From assembly GCA_963573315.1 (NCBI GenBank), contig OY752144.1, positions 1,730,501 through 1,794,500 of the forward strand: DNA of 64,000 nucleotides, written 5' to 3'. Shown one piece after another: positions 9,750-20,576 of the stretch (positions are counted from its first letter, which is position 1; the number at the start of each line of letters is the position of its first letter). The DNA comes from Entomortierella parvispora. Taxonomy: Eukaryota; Mortierellomycota; Mortierellomycetes; Mortierellales; Mortierellaceae. A program made the position numbers and the translations under genes. The notes below the pieces were generated by a model. That model was not told the DNA's origin, did no database searches, and was given only the letters and a program-made list of their open reading frames with translations.

Positions 9750-11301
9750 ATCCTACCGAGGATTGGATCTTAGGCCACGTCCTCGCTACGCCTACCCCTC
9801 CGGGCCAGCCCGCACTTCCTCGTTACTGTCTCCTCATTCCTATTACCGTTCACCTTCCTGACCGACCCCCTGTCAAGACCAATGCTCTCCTCGATTCGGG
9901 CGCACAAAAATCCTTTGTTGACGCCGCATTTATCAAAAAATTATCTCTACCAACCTCGGAACTCAATCACCCTGTCCGTTTACATATGGCGGATGGCTCC
10001 CCAAGCACCTCGGGCCCCGTCACCAAGACCTGTCCTTTGAGTTTCACTATCTCAGACTCCCATCATGAGACCCTCAATTGCCACGTCACCTCTCTTCAGA
10101 CCCATGCTGTTATCCTTGGAATTGACTGGTTACACATCCACAACCCTCATATCCATTGGAAAAAGCACTTAGTTTCTTTTCGTGATGAACACTGCAATAA
10201 ACGTTGCCTTTCTCATTACTCTCCTGATTTATCTATTGAAAATCTTGATCTTGATCTTGACTCTATTGATGTAGAGTCTTCTGACCTTTCTGTTGATGAC
10301 TTGTACTCGTTACAACTCGTTTCTTTGTTCTGCCCCTCTCTGTCCTTGAATTCTGTTGATGAAAAACCTGTCCCTGTCCTGCCTCCGGAGTATGCTGACT
10401 TTGCTGCTCTCTTCAAAGACCGCGCGATTGGCACTCTGCCGCCTCATCGCTCTTTTGACCACTCCATCGTTCTTGAGCCGGATGCCACCGCTCCCTTTGG
10501 TCCTCTGTATAACTTATCTGAAAAGGAGCTTGAAGCTCTTCGAGAATTCCTTGATGACAATCTGAAAAAGGGTTTTATCCGCCACTCTGAATCCCCTGCC
10601 GGGGCTCCTGTCCTCTTTGTACCCAAGAAAAACAAAGAACTCCGTATGTGTGTCGACTATCGCGCGCTGAACAAGTTGACCATCAAGAACCGCTGCCCCT
10701 TACCGCTCATTGCAGAAACCTTGGAACGCCTCCGCTCCGCCAAGATTTTTACGAAATTGGACCTGAAGGGTGCATATAATTTAATTCGTATCGCCGAAGG
10801 AGACGAGTGGAAGACGGCGTTTAGGACACGTTATGGTCATTTCGAGTTTTTGGTCATGCCCTTTGGTCTTTGCAACGCACCCGCTACGTTCCAAGCTTTT
10901 CTCAATGACGTCCTCCGTGAGTGCTTGGACACGGTCGTGGTCATCTATTTGGATGACATCCTAATCTACTCTCAAGACAAGGCAACTCACACCGCCGATG
11001 TACGCCGTGTCCTGCAACTCTTGTCCGATGCCCAACTTCAAGTTAACCTCGAGAAGTGCGAATTTGGCGTCGAAAAAGTCGAACTCTTAGGTTACATCAT
11101 CTCACCCGATGGTGTCTCCATGGATCCCGCCAAGGTTGAGGTGATCACCTCTTGGGCTGTCCCTACCTGCGTCCGCGACATCCAAGTCTTCCTTGGGTTT
11201 GCCAACTTTTATCGTCGCTTTATCAAGAAGTTTTCCAAGCTGGTGGGACCAATGACGCGCTTCCTCAAGAAAGGCGTCCCGTTCAAGTGGGACTCCGCCG
11301 C
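9728..11301 (+). pseudogene. A1 pol, 5' part: protease and reverse transcriptase (cut by B0)
   Basis: Open in the -1 frame relative to gag. It shows an aspartic protease LLDSGAQKSF (about 9891-9920) and an RT with the conserved blocks LDLKGAYNLIRI, FGLCNAPATF and YLDD in VVVIYLDDILIY. The C-terminal RT thumb ends at FKWD, where B0 enters at 11302. The frame would continue at 49415. Relative to A2 and A3 it lacks 11 residues (RDLEAIREHSD) through an in-frame 33-bp deletion near 10334. There are no frameshifts in this half. Confidence 0.88.
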
Positions 11302-12343
11302 TGTGATGTTGTCTAATGTAAGTATAGTCTAAGGTCAGCAATGAGCTGGAAGCGAAATTGATAACGAGAAGAAAGATGACTAACAAAAATCGTCGCTTAC
11401 AGTTGATAGGGACTTTGCTCTCAGGGCCACAGGGATCAGGCACAACGCTGTTGTATGATCAGATACAGTCTCAAGGAGATAGTACTGGAGATAAACAGGA
11501 AGGAGAGAGAGTCAGCAAAGGGATCAAAAGATAAGTAGAACGAACTGGATGAAAACCAAGGACCACATACCGAAGAGCAGGCAGGTCCTAACGGGATCCA
11601 AACAGGAGAACAAAGACTACAAGGCTAAGAGCACGACGGCGACTATACTATACTAATAACAACACAGGGGATGGGATGGGATCTAGTCAGTAAAGCAAGG
11701 CAAAGGAGATTCTATCTGGGAAAGGGGACAAGGTCGCCTAACTGAGGGTTCAGAGGAGACTCCGAGATATAACGAGGAGGATGGTTGGTCCCCAAGCACC
11801 AATGAAGGCCTCAGGGTGGGTTGCCAAGATCATAACAGGTCCACTCAGAAGAGATATGACATCGTAAGTGTACCTCGCAAATGGCCAATTGATATCGGAT
11901 AGGCGAGGGTCCAGGTGATCCTACGGAGCGCTCGGAGGGCGGTACAGGACTTGATCAAGGAGGGCTGGCACACGGATGGATATGTTGCGAGAGTGGGCAG
12001 GGAGGATCAAGGGAACACAAAAGGTCTGGGGGATATCCAGGGAACAGTCAAGGCCCAGGGATTCGTATATTGCAACGGCGTCCAAAGGCTGATGGGGTTG
12101 AATATTGCAGCAACGCCAAGGGTAACTGCGAGACAGATACGAGCAGAAGGGAGGTGTTCTGGCGATCAACAAGGTACAGGAGGGAATCGTAAGGGGAAAA
12201 GGCAACCAGGAGCAAAGTGGACTTTTCTCCCTTTTTTATAGAAAACAGAAAACAGGAACAAAAATAAAAAAATAACTAAATACTAAAAATAACTCTCTCT
12301 ATCTCGCTCGCGTGGATCTGGGACCTGGATCCACTACACCACA
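11302..12343 (-). repeat. B0 3' LTR
   Basis: 1042 bp, TGTGATGTTG..CACCACA on the plus strand (read forward, TGTGGTGTAG..CATCACA). It differs from LTRs at 12997, 14692 and 22162 at several positions, for example CTTTTCTCCC instead of CTTTGCTCCC near 12225, which breaks the promoter hairpin seen in other copies. Confidence 0.93.
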
Positions 12344-12996
12344 CCGATCCCAGGGTCTCTTTCTCACATCGTCTTATGTGAGAGCAAGCCAGCGAGTGTC
12401 TCTAGGGAAGCTGATCCCCAAAGGCGTCCTCCAGATCTATTTAATCCTGGGTGTCACGTTTGTAAGGCTTAAGACGAGCATGGTTGACAGGGCGACCTCC
12501 AAAATATCGATGCCATTGCCCCTCAACCTTCTCGCCCAATCGATAGGCACCTCCAGGCAAAGCTTCGAAGATGGTTAAAGGGCCCTTCCAACGAGGTGAT
12601 AGCTTGCCACTCCATTGCTTCAGAAGTGCGGACTGATGGACCAAGACCTCGTCTCCGACCTCATATTTCCGAGGGAGGGGTAGATCAGCAGCTTCAGTGG
12701 ACCACTTGTGTTCATTAATAATCCTCTGATGAACTTCAGCACGCAAAACTTCCAAGATCTCACGTCTCTCCTCGTCGACTTCCTCGCGTTCATTCATATC
12801 CATCTTCCGAGTGTGATCTATATCCCATGGGAGGCGAGCTCGTTGACCAAAGAGGATTTCGAAAGGAGATACGCCTCTAGTCTGCTTGATCTGAGTTCTC
12901 CAAGTCCATGTAACACGTCCAAGATAGTAGCCCAGGCACTCTCAGCCAAACCATCATGCTGAATGATACGAGCCAATTGTCGTACCATAAAACCGT
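12344..12996 (-). pseudogene. B0 pol 3' end (integrase C-terminal region), unit 1
   Basis: This encodes the last part of pol, after the catalytic Glu of integrase, down to the TAA at 12441. It ends at CCGT (12993-12996), where the next LTR begins. A single-base deletion (AACACGTCC instead of AACACGGTCC near 12914) shifts the frame. The same deletion is present in unit 2 but not in B1. The segment includes the pol-to-LTR spacer with the polypurine tract (reads GAGAAAGAGACCC forward). Confidence 0.88.
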
Positions 12997-14038
12997 TGTG
13001 ATGTTGTCTAATGTAAGTATAGTCTAAGGTCAGCAATGAGCTGGAAGCGAAATTGATAACGAGAAGGAAGATGACTAACAGAAATCGTCGCTTACAGTTG
13101 ATGGGGACTTTGCTCTCAGGGCCACAGGGATCAGGCACAACGCTGTTGTATGATCAGATACAGTCTCAAGGAGATAGTACTGGAGATAAACAGGAAGGAG
13201 AGAGAGTCAGCAAAGGGATCAAAAGATAAGTAGAACGAACTGGATGAAAACCAAGGACCACATACCGAAGAGCAGGCAGGTCCTAACGGGATCCAAACAG
13301 GAGAACAAAGACTACAAGGCTAAGAGCACGACGGCGACTATACTATACTAATAACAACACAGGGGATGGGATGGGATCTAGTCAGTAAAGCAAGGCAAAG
13401 GAGATTCTATCTGGGAAAGGGGACAAGGTCGCCTAACTGAGGGTTCAGAGGAGACTCCGAGATATAACGAGGAGGATGGTTGGTCCCCAAGCACCAATGA
13501 AGGCCTCAGGGTGGGTTGCCAAGATCATAACAGGTCCACTCAGAAGAGATATGACATCGTAAGTGTACCTCGCAAATGGCCAATTGATATCGGATAGGCG
13601 AGGGTCCAGGTGATCCTACGGAGCGCTCGGAGGGCGGTACAGGACTTGATCAAGGAGGGCTGGCACACGGATGGATATGTTGCGAGAGTGGGCAGGGAGG
13701 ATCAAGGGAACACAAAAGGTCTGGGGGATATCCAGGGAACAGTCAAGGCCCAGGGATTCGTATATTGCAACGGCGTCCAAAGGCTGATGGGGTTGAATAT
13801 TGCAGCAACGCCAAGGGTAACTGCGAGACAGATACGAGCAGAAGGGAGGTGTTCTGGTGATCAACAAGGTACAGGAGGGAATCGTAAGGGGAAAAGGCAA
13901 CCAGGAGCAAAGTGGACTTTGCTCCCTTTTTTATAGAAAACAGAAAACAGGAACAAAAATAAAAAAATAACTAAATACTAAAAATAACTCTCTCTATCTC
14001 GCTCGCGTGGATCTGGGACCTGGATCCACTACACCACA
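12997..14038 (-). repeat. B LTR, first copy in the tandem duplication
   Basis: 1042 bp, indistinguishable by eye from the LTRs at 14692 and 22162 (GAAGGAAGATGAC, TTGATGGGG, CTTTGCTCCC). It carries the left CCGT duplication (12993-12996) whose partner is at 23204-23207. Confidence 0.92.
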
Positions 14039-14691
14039 CCGATCCCAGGGTCTCTTTCTCACATCGTCTTATGTGAGAGCAAGCCAGCGAGTGTCTCTAG
14101 GGAAGCTGATCCCCAAAGGCGTCCTCCAGATCTATTTAATCCTGGGTGTCACGTTTGTAAGGCTTAAGACGAGCATGGTTGACAGGGCGACCTCCAAAAT
14201 ATCGATGCCATTGCCCCTCAACCTTCTCGCCCAATCGATAGGCACCTCCAGGCAAAGCTTCGAAGATGGTTAAAGGGCCCTTCCAACGAGGTGATAGCTT
14301 GCCACTCCATTGCTTCAGAAGTGCGGACTGATGGACCAAGACCTCGTCTCCGACCTCATATTTCCGAGGGAGGGGTAGATCAGCAGCTTCAGTGGACCAC
14401 TTGTGTTCATTAATAATCCTCTGATGAACTTCAGCACGCAAAACTTCCAAGATCTCACGTCTCTCCTCGTCGACTTCCTCGCGTTCATTCATATCCATCT
14501 TCCGAGTGTGATCTATATCCCATGGGAGGCGAGCTCGTTGACCAAAGAGGATTTCGAAAGGAGATACGCCTCTAGTCTGCTTGATCTGAGTTCTCCAAGT
14601 CCATGTAACACGTCCAAGATAGTAGCCCAGGCACTCTCAGCCAAACCATCATGCTGAATGATACGAGCCAATTGTCGTACCATAAAACCGT
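14039..14691 (-). pseudogene. B0 pol 3' end, duplicated unit 2
   Basis: Same sequence as 12344-12996 including the frameshifting base deletion; it ends at CCGT before the LTR at 14692. It encodes only the C-terminal integrase tail and is not functional. Confidence 0.88.
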
Positions 14692-15733
14692 TGTGATGTT
14701 GTCTAATGTAAGTATAGTCTAAGGTCAGCAATGAGCTGGAAGCGAAATTGATAACGAGAAGGAAGATGACTAACAGAAATCGTCGCTTACAGTTGATGGG
14801 GACTTTGCTCTCAGGGCCACAGGGATCAGGCACAACGCTGTTGTATGATCAGATACAGTCTCAAGGAGATAGTACTGGAGATAAACAGGAAGGAGAGAGA
14901 GTCAGCAAAGGGATCAAAAGATAAGTAGAACGAACTGGATGAAAACCAAGGACCACATACCGAAGAGCAGGCAGGTCCTAACGGGATCCAAACAGGAGAA
15001 CAAAGACTACAAGGCTAAGAGCACGACGGCGACTATACTATACTAATAACAACACAGGGGATGGGATGGGATCTAGTCAGTAAAGCAAGGCAAAGGAGAT
15101 TCTATCTGGGAAAGGGGACAAGGTCGCCTAACTGAGGGTTCAGAGGAGACTCCGAGATATAACGAGGAGGATGGTTGGTCCCCAAGCACCAATGAAGGCC
15201 TCAGGGTGGGTTGCCAAGATCATAACAGGTCCACTCAGAAGAGATATGACATCGTAAGTGTACCTCGCAAATGGCCAATTGATATCGGATAGGCGAGGGT
15301 CCAGGTGATCCTACGGAGCGCTCGGAGGGCGGTACAGGACTTGATCAAGGAGGGCTGGCACACGGATGGATATGTTGCGAGAGTGGGCAGGGAGGATCAA
15401 GGGAACACAAAAGGTCTGGGGGATATCCAGGGAACAGTCAAGGCCCAGGGATTCGTATATTGCAACGGCGTCCAAAGGCTGATGGGGTTGAATATTGCAG
15501 CAACGCCAAGGGTAACTGCGAGACAGATACGAGCAGAAGGGAGGTGTTCTGGTGATCAACAAGGTACAGGAGGGAATCGTAAGGGGAAAAGGCAACCAGG
15601 AGCAAAGTGGACTTTGCTCCCTTTTTTATAGAAAACAGAAAACAGGAACAAAAATAAAAAAATAACTAAATACTAAAAATAACTCTCTCTATCTCGCTCG
15701 CGTGGATCTGGGACCTGGATCCACTACACCACA
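14692..15733 (-). repeat. B1 3' LTR
   Basis: 1042 bp. On the internal side (15734 onward) the reverse strand reads a purine-rich tract ending GGGATCGG, then TGTGGTG, the expected polypurine-tract/LTR junction. Confidence 0.93.
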
Positions 15734-15830
15734 CCGATCCCAGGGTCTCTTTCTCACATCGTCTTATGTGAGAGCAAGCCAGCGAGTGTCTCTAGGGAAG
15801 CTGATCCCCAAAGGCGTCCTCCAGATCTAT

Positions 15831-18800
15831 TTAATCCTGGGTGTCACGTTTGTAAGGCTTAAGACGAGCATGGTTGACAGGGCGACCTCCAAAATATCGA
15901 TGCCATTGCCCCTCAACCTTCTCGCCCAATCGATAGGCACCTCCAGGCAAAGCTTCGAAGATGGTTAAAGGGCCCTTCCAACGAGGTGATAGCTTGCCAC
16001 TCCATTGCTTCAGAAGTGCGGACTGATGGACCAAGACCTCGTCTCCGACCTCATATTTCCGAGGGAGGGGTAGATCAGCAGCTTCGGTGGACCACTTGTG
16101 TTCATTAATAATCCTCTGATGAACTTCAGCACGCAAAACTTCCAAGATCTCACGTCTCTCCTCGTCGACTTCCTCGCGTTCATTCATATCCATCTTCCGA
16201 GTGTGATCTATATCCCATGGGAGGCGAGCTCGTTGACCAAAGAGGATTTCGAAAGGAGATACGCCTCTAGTCTGCTTGATCTGAGTTCTCCAAGTCCATG
16301 TAACACGGTCCAAGATAGTAGCCCAGGCACTCTCAGCCAAACCATCATGCTGAATGATACGAGCCAATTGTCGTACCATAAAACCGTTATATCGCTCCAC
16401 CATTCCATTGGTCTCTGGATGATATGCAGAAGCAGGGTCGAGATCGATTTCATGATTGATACACCACTCCTTGAAGGCTCCCGCAGATAGAGATGATCCA
16501 TTGTCCGTGATGATGCGATGGGGGTATCCATATTGTCGAGCCCAATGCTTTTCTACAGTCCGGACGATAATATTTCCTGCTAAAGAAGCAAGGGCGACAG
16601 ATACAACCCATCCAGAGAGATAATCCACCATATTCAAAACAAACCGCTTGCCATTAGACATCGGTAAGGGTCCAACTGCATCCAGGCCCAAGGTATGGAA
16701 GATCGTTTGAGGTGGCGGCAAACGATGGAAACGATATCGTGTTGGATCGCGCGTTTGAAAGCGTTGACAAGCGTCGCAAGTCGAAAGGTGCTTCTTAACG
16801 TCTGCGTACATGCCCGGCCAGAAGTACCCTTCGGCAATGAGTGTATATGTTGCGACCACTCCGAGATGACCCATGACAGTAGATCCATGAGTGTTCTCCA
16901 GCACGCTCAAAACTTCACCTGGTGGTACATACTGGCGTGGGCTACCACCAGATGTGCGTTTAAATAAACGCCCTTGAGTGACAAAGTACTTGGGAAGCAT
17001 GCTCATGATCTTCCCCCTAGTGACCTTATCCAAATATGTCAATGGGTCCCCTTGCAAAGCTGCCACAATCGAAACAAAAGGCTCCTGATCCTCTGAAATC
17101 AGCATAGTCCTCATGAGCCGTTTGTTCTCCTCCATCTCCATTGCATCCTCCATTCCTATGTCTGGCAAATCTTCACCCGTGATGTTCTTATGATGAATAC
17201 GGGAGAGCGGATCCGAGTCTTTCATATCTCGCCCCGGACGATGGTGGATGGTGATCCTGAACTGAGCAATGATGAAGGTCCATCGAGTGAGGCGTGCACT
17301 TTTGGAAGAGAGGTTGTGCAGATATAACAACGCTCGATGATCGATGAAGACATGAATCTCCTTTCCCTCCAACAGATGGCTATGCTTGGTTAAGCAGTAC
17401 ACCAATCCTAACAGCTCACGCTCAGTGGCGAAATATCTTGACTCGGCCCCAGATAATTTTCGGCTCCCAAACACTATCGGCTGATACTTGACATGGATAT
17501 CAATCCGCTCATCATCTTCTGGGTGCAGACAGTGTGCAATTACATGGCCAGAAGCAAAATCTGAGGTGTCGGCCGAAATAATAACTGGGCGTCTATGATC
17601 CATCATGACCAAAACCGGAGCAGTAACCAGAGCGATTTGAATGGCACGAAAGGCTTCTGTATACTTGGGGTCTGACAACCATTTGTCGACAAAGGCCTTG
17701 GGATCCTTGTGCAATTTGTACAGCGGGAAGAGTGGAGCAGCCATGGCAGAAAAGTTGGATATGAAATCGCAGAGGAATAAGGCAAACCCGACAAATCCGC
17801 GCAACTCTGTCACATTTTGCGGAACCGGCCAATATTCCATCTTGGATAGCTTCTTTGGGTCGGCCGAGATATGATCATTCCCGACGATCCGTCCCAAAAA
17901 CTCGCGCTGCTTCACAAAAAATGCTGATTTCTTGCCAGAGAACGATCCATTGAACTCATCCATCCGCACCAACACTTCTTCCACAGTCCGAAAATGAAGG
18001 GGGAATTTGGCATCTCCGGTAGCCATGTCGTCCACAAAATTGCTGAGTCGATCCTTGATAGAATTAAAGACCTCGCCCATGTGTCGAGTGTACCATTGCA
18101 TGGAGTCAATGAGGCCCATCGGTAATACATTGTACTCGTACAGTCCGTCTGGGAAAGCAACGGCGGTGAGAAAGCGACTGTCTTCGGCAATGGGCGATTG
18201 GAGGTATCCGTCCTTGCAATCCCAAAAAGATAAGAATTCGCATCCTTGCAGCTTGTATATCTCAGTGATAGGGTCCGGTAAGGGCCAGGCCATGGGGGCA
18301 ATTAATTTGTTGACAGGGATAAAATTAATGCACACCCGATAAGATCCATCCTTCTTCTGAATCAGGAGAGGGTTGCAAGAAGCAGGTGAGCCAGATCGCC
18401 TCATTTTTCCAGCCCTGACCATCTGGTCTCGATACTCGCACAAGGTCGCAATTTGTCCGGGCGAGTATTTTTTGTTATATGCGCGCGGAAATTTGGACCC
18501 AGGTTTGAGGTGAAAAGAGGCAGGGGCTTCCAACATATCTGCATCCAACGTCCTAGACATCTCCCCTTCCTTGGGAAAACACTCCTGGTGCTCCTGAAAA
18601 ATGCGTTGGATTTCAGGCAAGTTGTCGTGAACCTCTTGGATATCTCCCACGTATACTGATCGCTCCTCCAGGCCGGGCAACAATATGACCGGGGTGTTAG
18701 TCAAACGATCACGACAGCGGGGAGCCTCCAAATGAAATCCGTATGAATTGTTGACCATTATCGGGGCCGCATCAAACATAGGATCGCTGATCTTCGATGA

Positions 18801-20576
18801 GGCCGTATCCGAAGAATCTGAAATTGACAAACAAGAGGTGGGTTGTCGTCCATCCAAAGCAGGGGGATCAGGGAAGACGGCGCGCAAGAACCAACAATTG
18901 ACGATCTCCTCATTCTCATCGTCCTTCTTGAGTTGTCGCGCATCAGTCCGCTCAACCTTGCCCTCCTGAATGCTTCGAATGAGTAGGGCATACCCTTCGT
19001 CGTCGTTTTCTTTGTCGTCGGTCGAAGAATCCTCCTCATCTGTGTCCGACTCGTCTGATGAACCGTCGGTGTCACCCTCTTCACTTGTTTCTATCACCGG
19101 GTCCTGTTGTTTATCTTGGATGGGGAGACGAGAGACTTTCGGGGTGGTTCGAGCACGTCCATCGATCACGATCTTGAAGCCTTGTATTTGCAAACTAGTA
19201 ACGGCGGTGGCCCAATCTGTATATCCTCCACAGGCTTCAAGGAAAGGACGACCCAACAGAATATTGAAGTCGACGGACTCGACGATCACACAACCGGCCG
19301 GGATCATGATACCTTGGATATCGATAGGCACGCTCGGTGCCTCTCCAGCCACGCCTGCATTCCCCGTCAACCCTTTCAAAGTAAACGATGAATATGGAGT
19401 GTGGTTGGTGATGCCAATCTGCTCCAAGAACCCGCGACGGATGACATTGACGCAAGATCCTCCATCAAGTAAGATATCGCACTTGGTTCCCATAATTGCG
19501 GCTCGGAATCCATGAGTGTCTGTCTTTGATCGTTCAACACGATTCAAAAATACACGCAACTCTTCCGCTTCAGACTCCCCGAGGGGCAGGGACGGATATT
19601 CTTCACTGAGTAAAATTCGCTCCTCACGCGGTACAGTCTTCAACGATGCTTGAACGGTTCGGCGGATGCTGGGGGATAACTCCATTAGTTGACCGATGGT
19701 AAGACCCTCAACCTTAGTGGTCCTTAAGCACTGACGGATGTCAAACGGCTGTTGGTTCAACTGCAAGACGATGGGGTTGGGAAGAGACTTTAGAAATGCC
19801 TCGTCCGACTCGCGTGTCCGGCCAGATTTCTTTTTCTTGTCCGTCCCTTTTTTGCTGTCCTCTTTCCCTTTTTGGCTCTTGCTGCTCTCTGATTTCTTTT
19901 TTGTTCCAGTGTGCGGGGGTGGCTTAGCTCGGTCTTTTTCGTCCCAAGTGTTCTTCGGTCCTGCTGACGCACTCATGCTCGGGCCAGCATCTCCATCTCC
20001 ATTCACTTTTCTTGCCGCCATTGCTTTTCGACCCTCCCTCGGGGGAACCATCATCCTTCGCAAGCCTCCATCCACCTCATCCTCCTCCTTCTCATCTCTC
20101 TTGGCTTGTCCATTGTCCCTCTGCGCCTTGATTGCGTTCTGGGCAGCGATTGTACGTTCGAGCCGGGCCAGGTTTTCCGCAGCAGATGGGCCCTCGACCG
20201 CAAACGTCACATTACTCTTGGGACGGACAGGGATCTCGACGGCGGTCATCATCTCTCGTCGAGAAGGAGGATCTACATCCATCGTGGATGTCTTGGATTC
20301 AGCATGTTGAATGGTCTTCGGGCGATGCATGCTGGGAGGGCCGAGGCGGTTGGTCAAAGCCGGGGGTTGCTTTAGGACCTGGGCGGAAGCGGTCGGTCGG
20401 GGTATACCTCTAGGCGGCGGTGCTTTTGCGTAAGGTAATGAGTTGGTTGGATTGCGTGGGGAGGAGCGAGCTGCTACCAACACGTTTGCTTCTTCTTCTT
20501 CTAACGTTTCTCCATGGATAGGGTCAGGGGGTTCATGGCTTGGAGTAGTTCCATGGTCCCCTTCTAAAAATCCATC
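15831..20576 (-). CDS. B1 Pol polyprotein (protease, RT, RNase H, integrase)
   Basis: From the GTG at 20483 there are 1550 residues; the frame is open from 20576, overlapping the end of gag by 13 bases in -1, so Pol is probably made by frameshifting. Residues 100-240 are basic low complexity. Protease is at ILLDGGSCVN (Asp340), where DGG replaces the usual DSG/DTG. The RT core has the catalytic box FVDD (816-819) instead of YVDD/YLDD. RNase H follows (ISADTSDFASG, then ELLGLVYCL and FIDHRALLYL). Integrase has an HHCC zinc region (HLGVV..CDACQR) and a D1268-x58-D1327-x35-E1363 triad. No chromodomain is seen after residue 1500. There are no stops or frameshifts. It copies the RNA into cDNA in particles and inserts it in the genome. 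Confidence 0.93.
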   Translation of the reverse strand, partial: DGFLEGDHGTTPSHEPPDPIHGETLEEEEANVLVAARSSPRNPTNSLPYAKAPPPRGIPRPTASAQVLKQPPALTNRLGPPSMHRPKTIQHAESKTSTMDVDPPSRREMMTAVEIPVRPKSNVTFAVEGPSAAENLARLERTIAAQNAIKAQRDNGQAKRDEKEEDEVDGGLRRMMVPPREGRKAMAARKVNGDGDAGPSMSASAGPKNTWDEKDRAKPPPHTGTKKKSESSKSQKGKEDSKKGTDKKKKSGRTRESDEAFLKSLPNPIVLQLNQQPFDIRQCLRTTKVEGLTIGQLMELSPSIRRTVQASLKTVPREERILLSEEYPSLPLGESEAEELRVFLNRVERSKTDTHGFRAAIMGTKCDILLDGGSCVNVIRRGFLEQIGITNHTPYSSFTLKGLTGNAGVAGEAPSVPIDIQGIMIPAGCVIVESVDFNILLGRPFLEACGGYTDWATAVTSLQIQGFKIVIDGRARTTPKVSRLPIQDKQQDPVIETSEEGDTDGSSDESDTDEEDSSTDDKENDDEGYALLIRSIQEGKVERTDARQLKKDDENEEIVNCWFLRAVFPDPPALDGRQPTSCLSISDSSDTASSKISDPMFDAAPIMVNNSYGFHLEAPRCRDRLTNTPVILLPGLEERSVYVGDIQEVHDNLPEIQRIFQEHQECFPKEGEMSRTLDADMLEAPASFHLKPGSKFPRAYNKKYSPGQIATLCEYRDQMVRAGKMRRSGSPASCNPLLIQKKDGSYRVCINFIPVNKLIAPMAWPLPDPITEIYKLQGCEFLSFWDCKDGYLQSPIAEDSRFLTAVAFPDGLYEYNVLPMGLIDSMQWYTRHMGEVFNSIKDRLSNFVDDMATGDAKFPLHFRTVEEVLVRMDEFNGSFSGKKSAFFVKQREFLGRIVGNDHISADPKKLSKMEYWPVPQNVTELRGFVGFALFLCDFISNFSAMAAPLFPLYKLHKDPKAFVDKWLSDPKYTEAFRAIQIALVTAPVLVMMDHRRPVIISADTSDFASGHVIAHCLHPEDDERIDIHVKYQPIVFGSRKLSGAESRYFATERELLGLVYCLTKHSHLLEGKEIHVFIDHRALLYLHNLSSKSARLTRWTFIIAQFRITIHHRPGRDMKDSDPLSRIHHKNITGEDLPDIGMEDAMEMEENKRLMRTMLISEDQEPFVSIVAALQGDPLTYLDKVTRGKIMSMLPKYFVTQGRLFKRTSGGSPRQYVPPGEVLSVLENTHGSTVMGHLGVVATYTLIAEGYFWPGMYADVKKHLSTCDACQRFQTRDPTRYRFHRLPPPQTIFHTLGLDAVGPLPMSNGKRFVLNMVDYLSGWVVSVALASLAGNIIVRTVEKHWARQYGYPHRIITDNGSSLSAGAFKEWCINHEIDLDPASAYHPETNGMVERYNGFMVRQLARIIQHDGLAESAWATILDRVTWTWRTQIKQTRGVSPFEILFGQRARLPWDIDHTRKMDMNEREEVDEERREILEVLRAEVHQRIINEHKWSTEAADLPLPRKYEVGDEVLVHQSALLKQWSGKLSPRWKGPLTIFEALPGGAYRLGEKVEGQWHRYFGGRPVNHARLKPYKRDTQD

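Larger units (their letters stand above)
12344..15733 (-). repeat. Tandem duplication, 2 x 1695 bp (pol fragment plus LTR)
   Basis: 12344-14038 and 14039-15733 are apparently identical units, each made of the 653-bp pol 3' fragment plus one LTR. Identical markers recur exactly 1695 bp apart. Both pol fragments share the 1-bp deletion at AACACG-TCC and the A in CTTCAGTGG, while the B1 pol downstream has neither. The extra unit therefore copies B0, not B1. Unequal exchange between flanking LTRs explains it. Confidence 0.9.

Noticed and set aside
11915-12241. 108-codon ORF and an opposing 94-codon ORF repeated in every B LTR
   Set aside because: They lie on both strands of the LTR, have no domain, and recur only because the LTR recurs. 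No evidence of expression or selection.
19738-20310. 190-codon plus-strand ORF opposite the pol start of B1
   Set aside because: Shadow of the basic low-complexity part of pol; it gives a Phe/Ser/Leu-rich peptide with no family resemblance.
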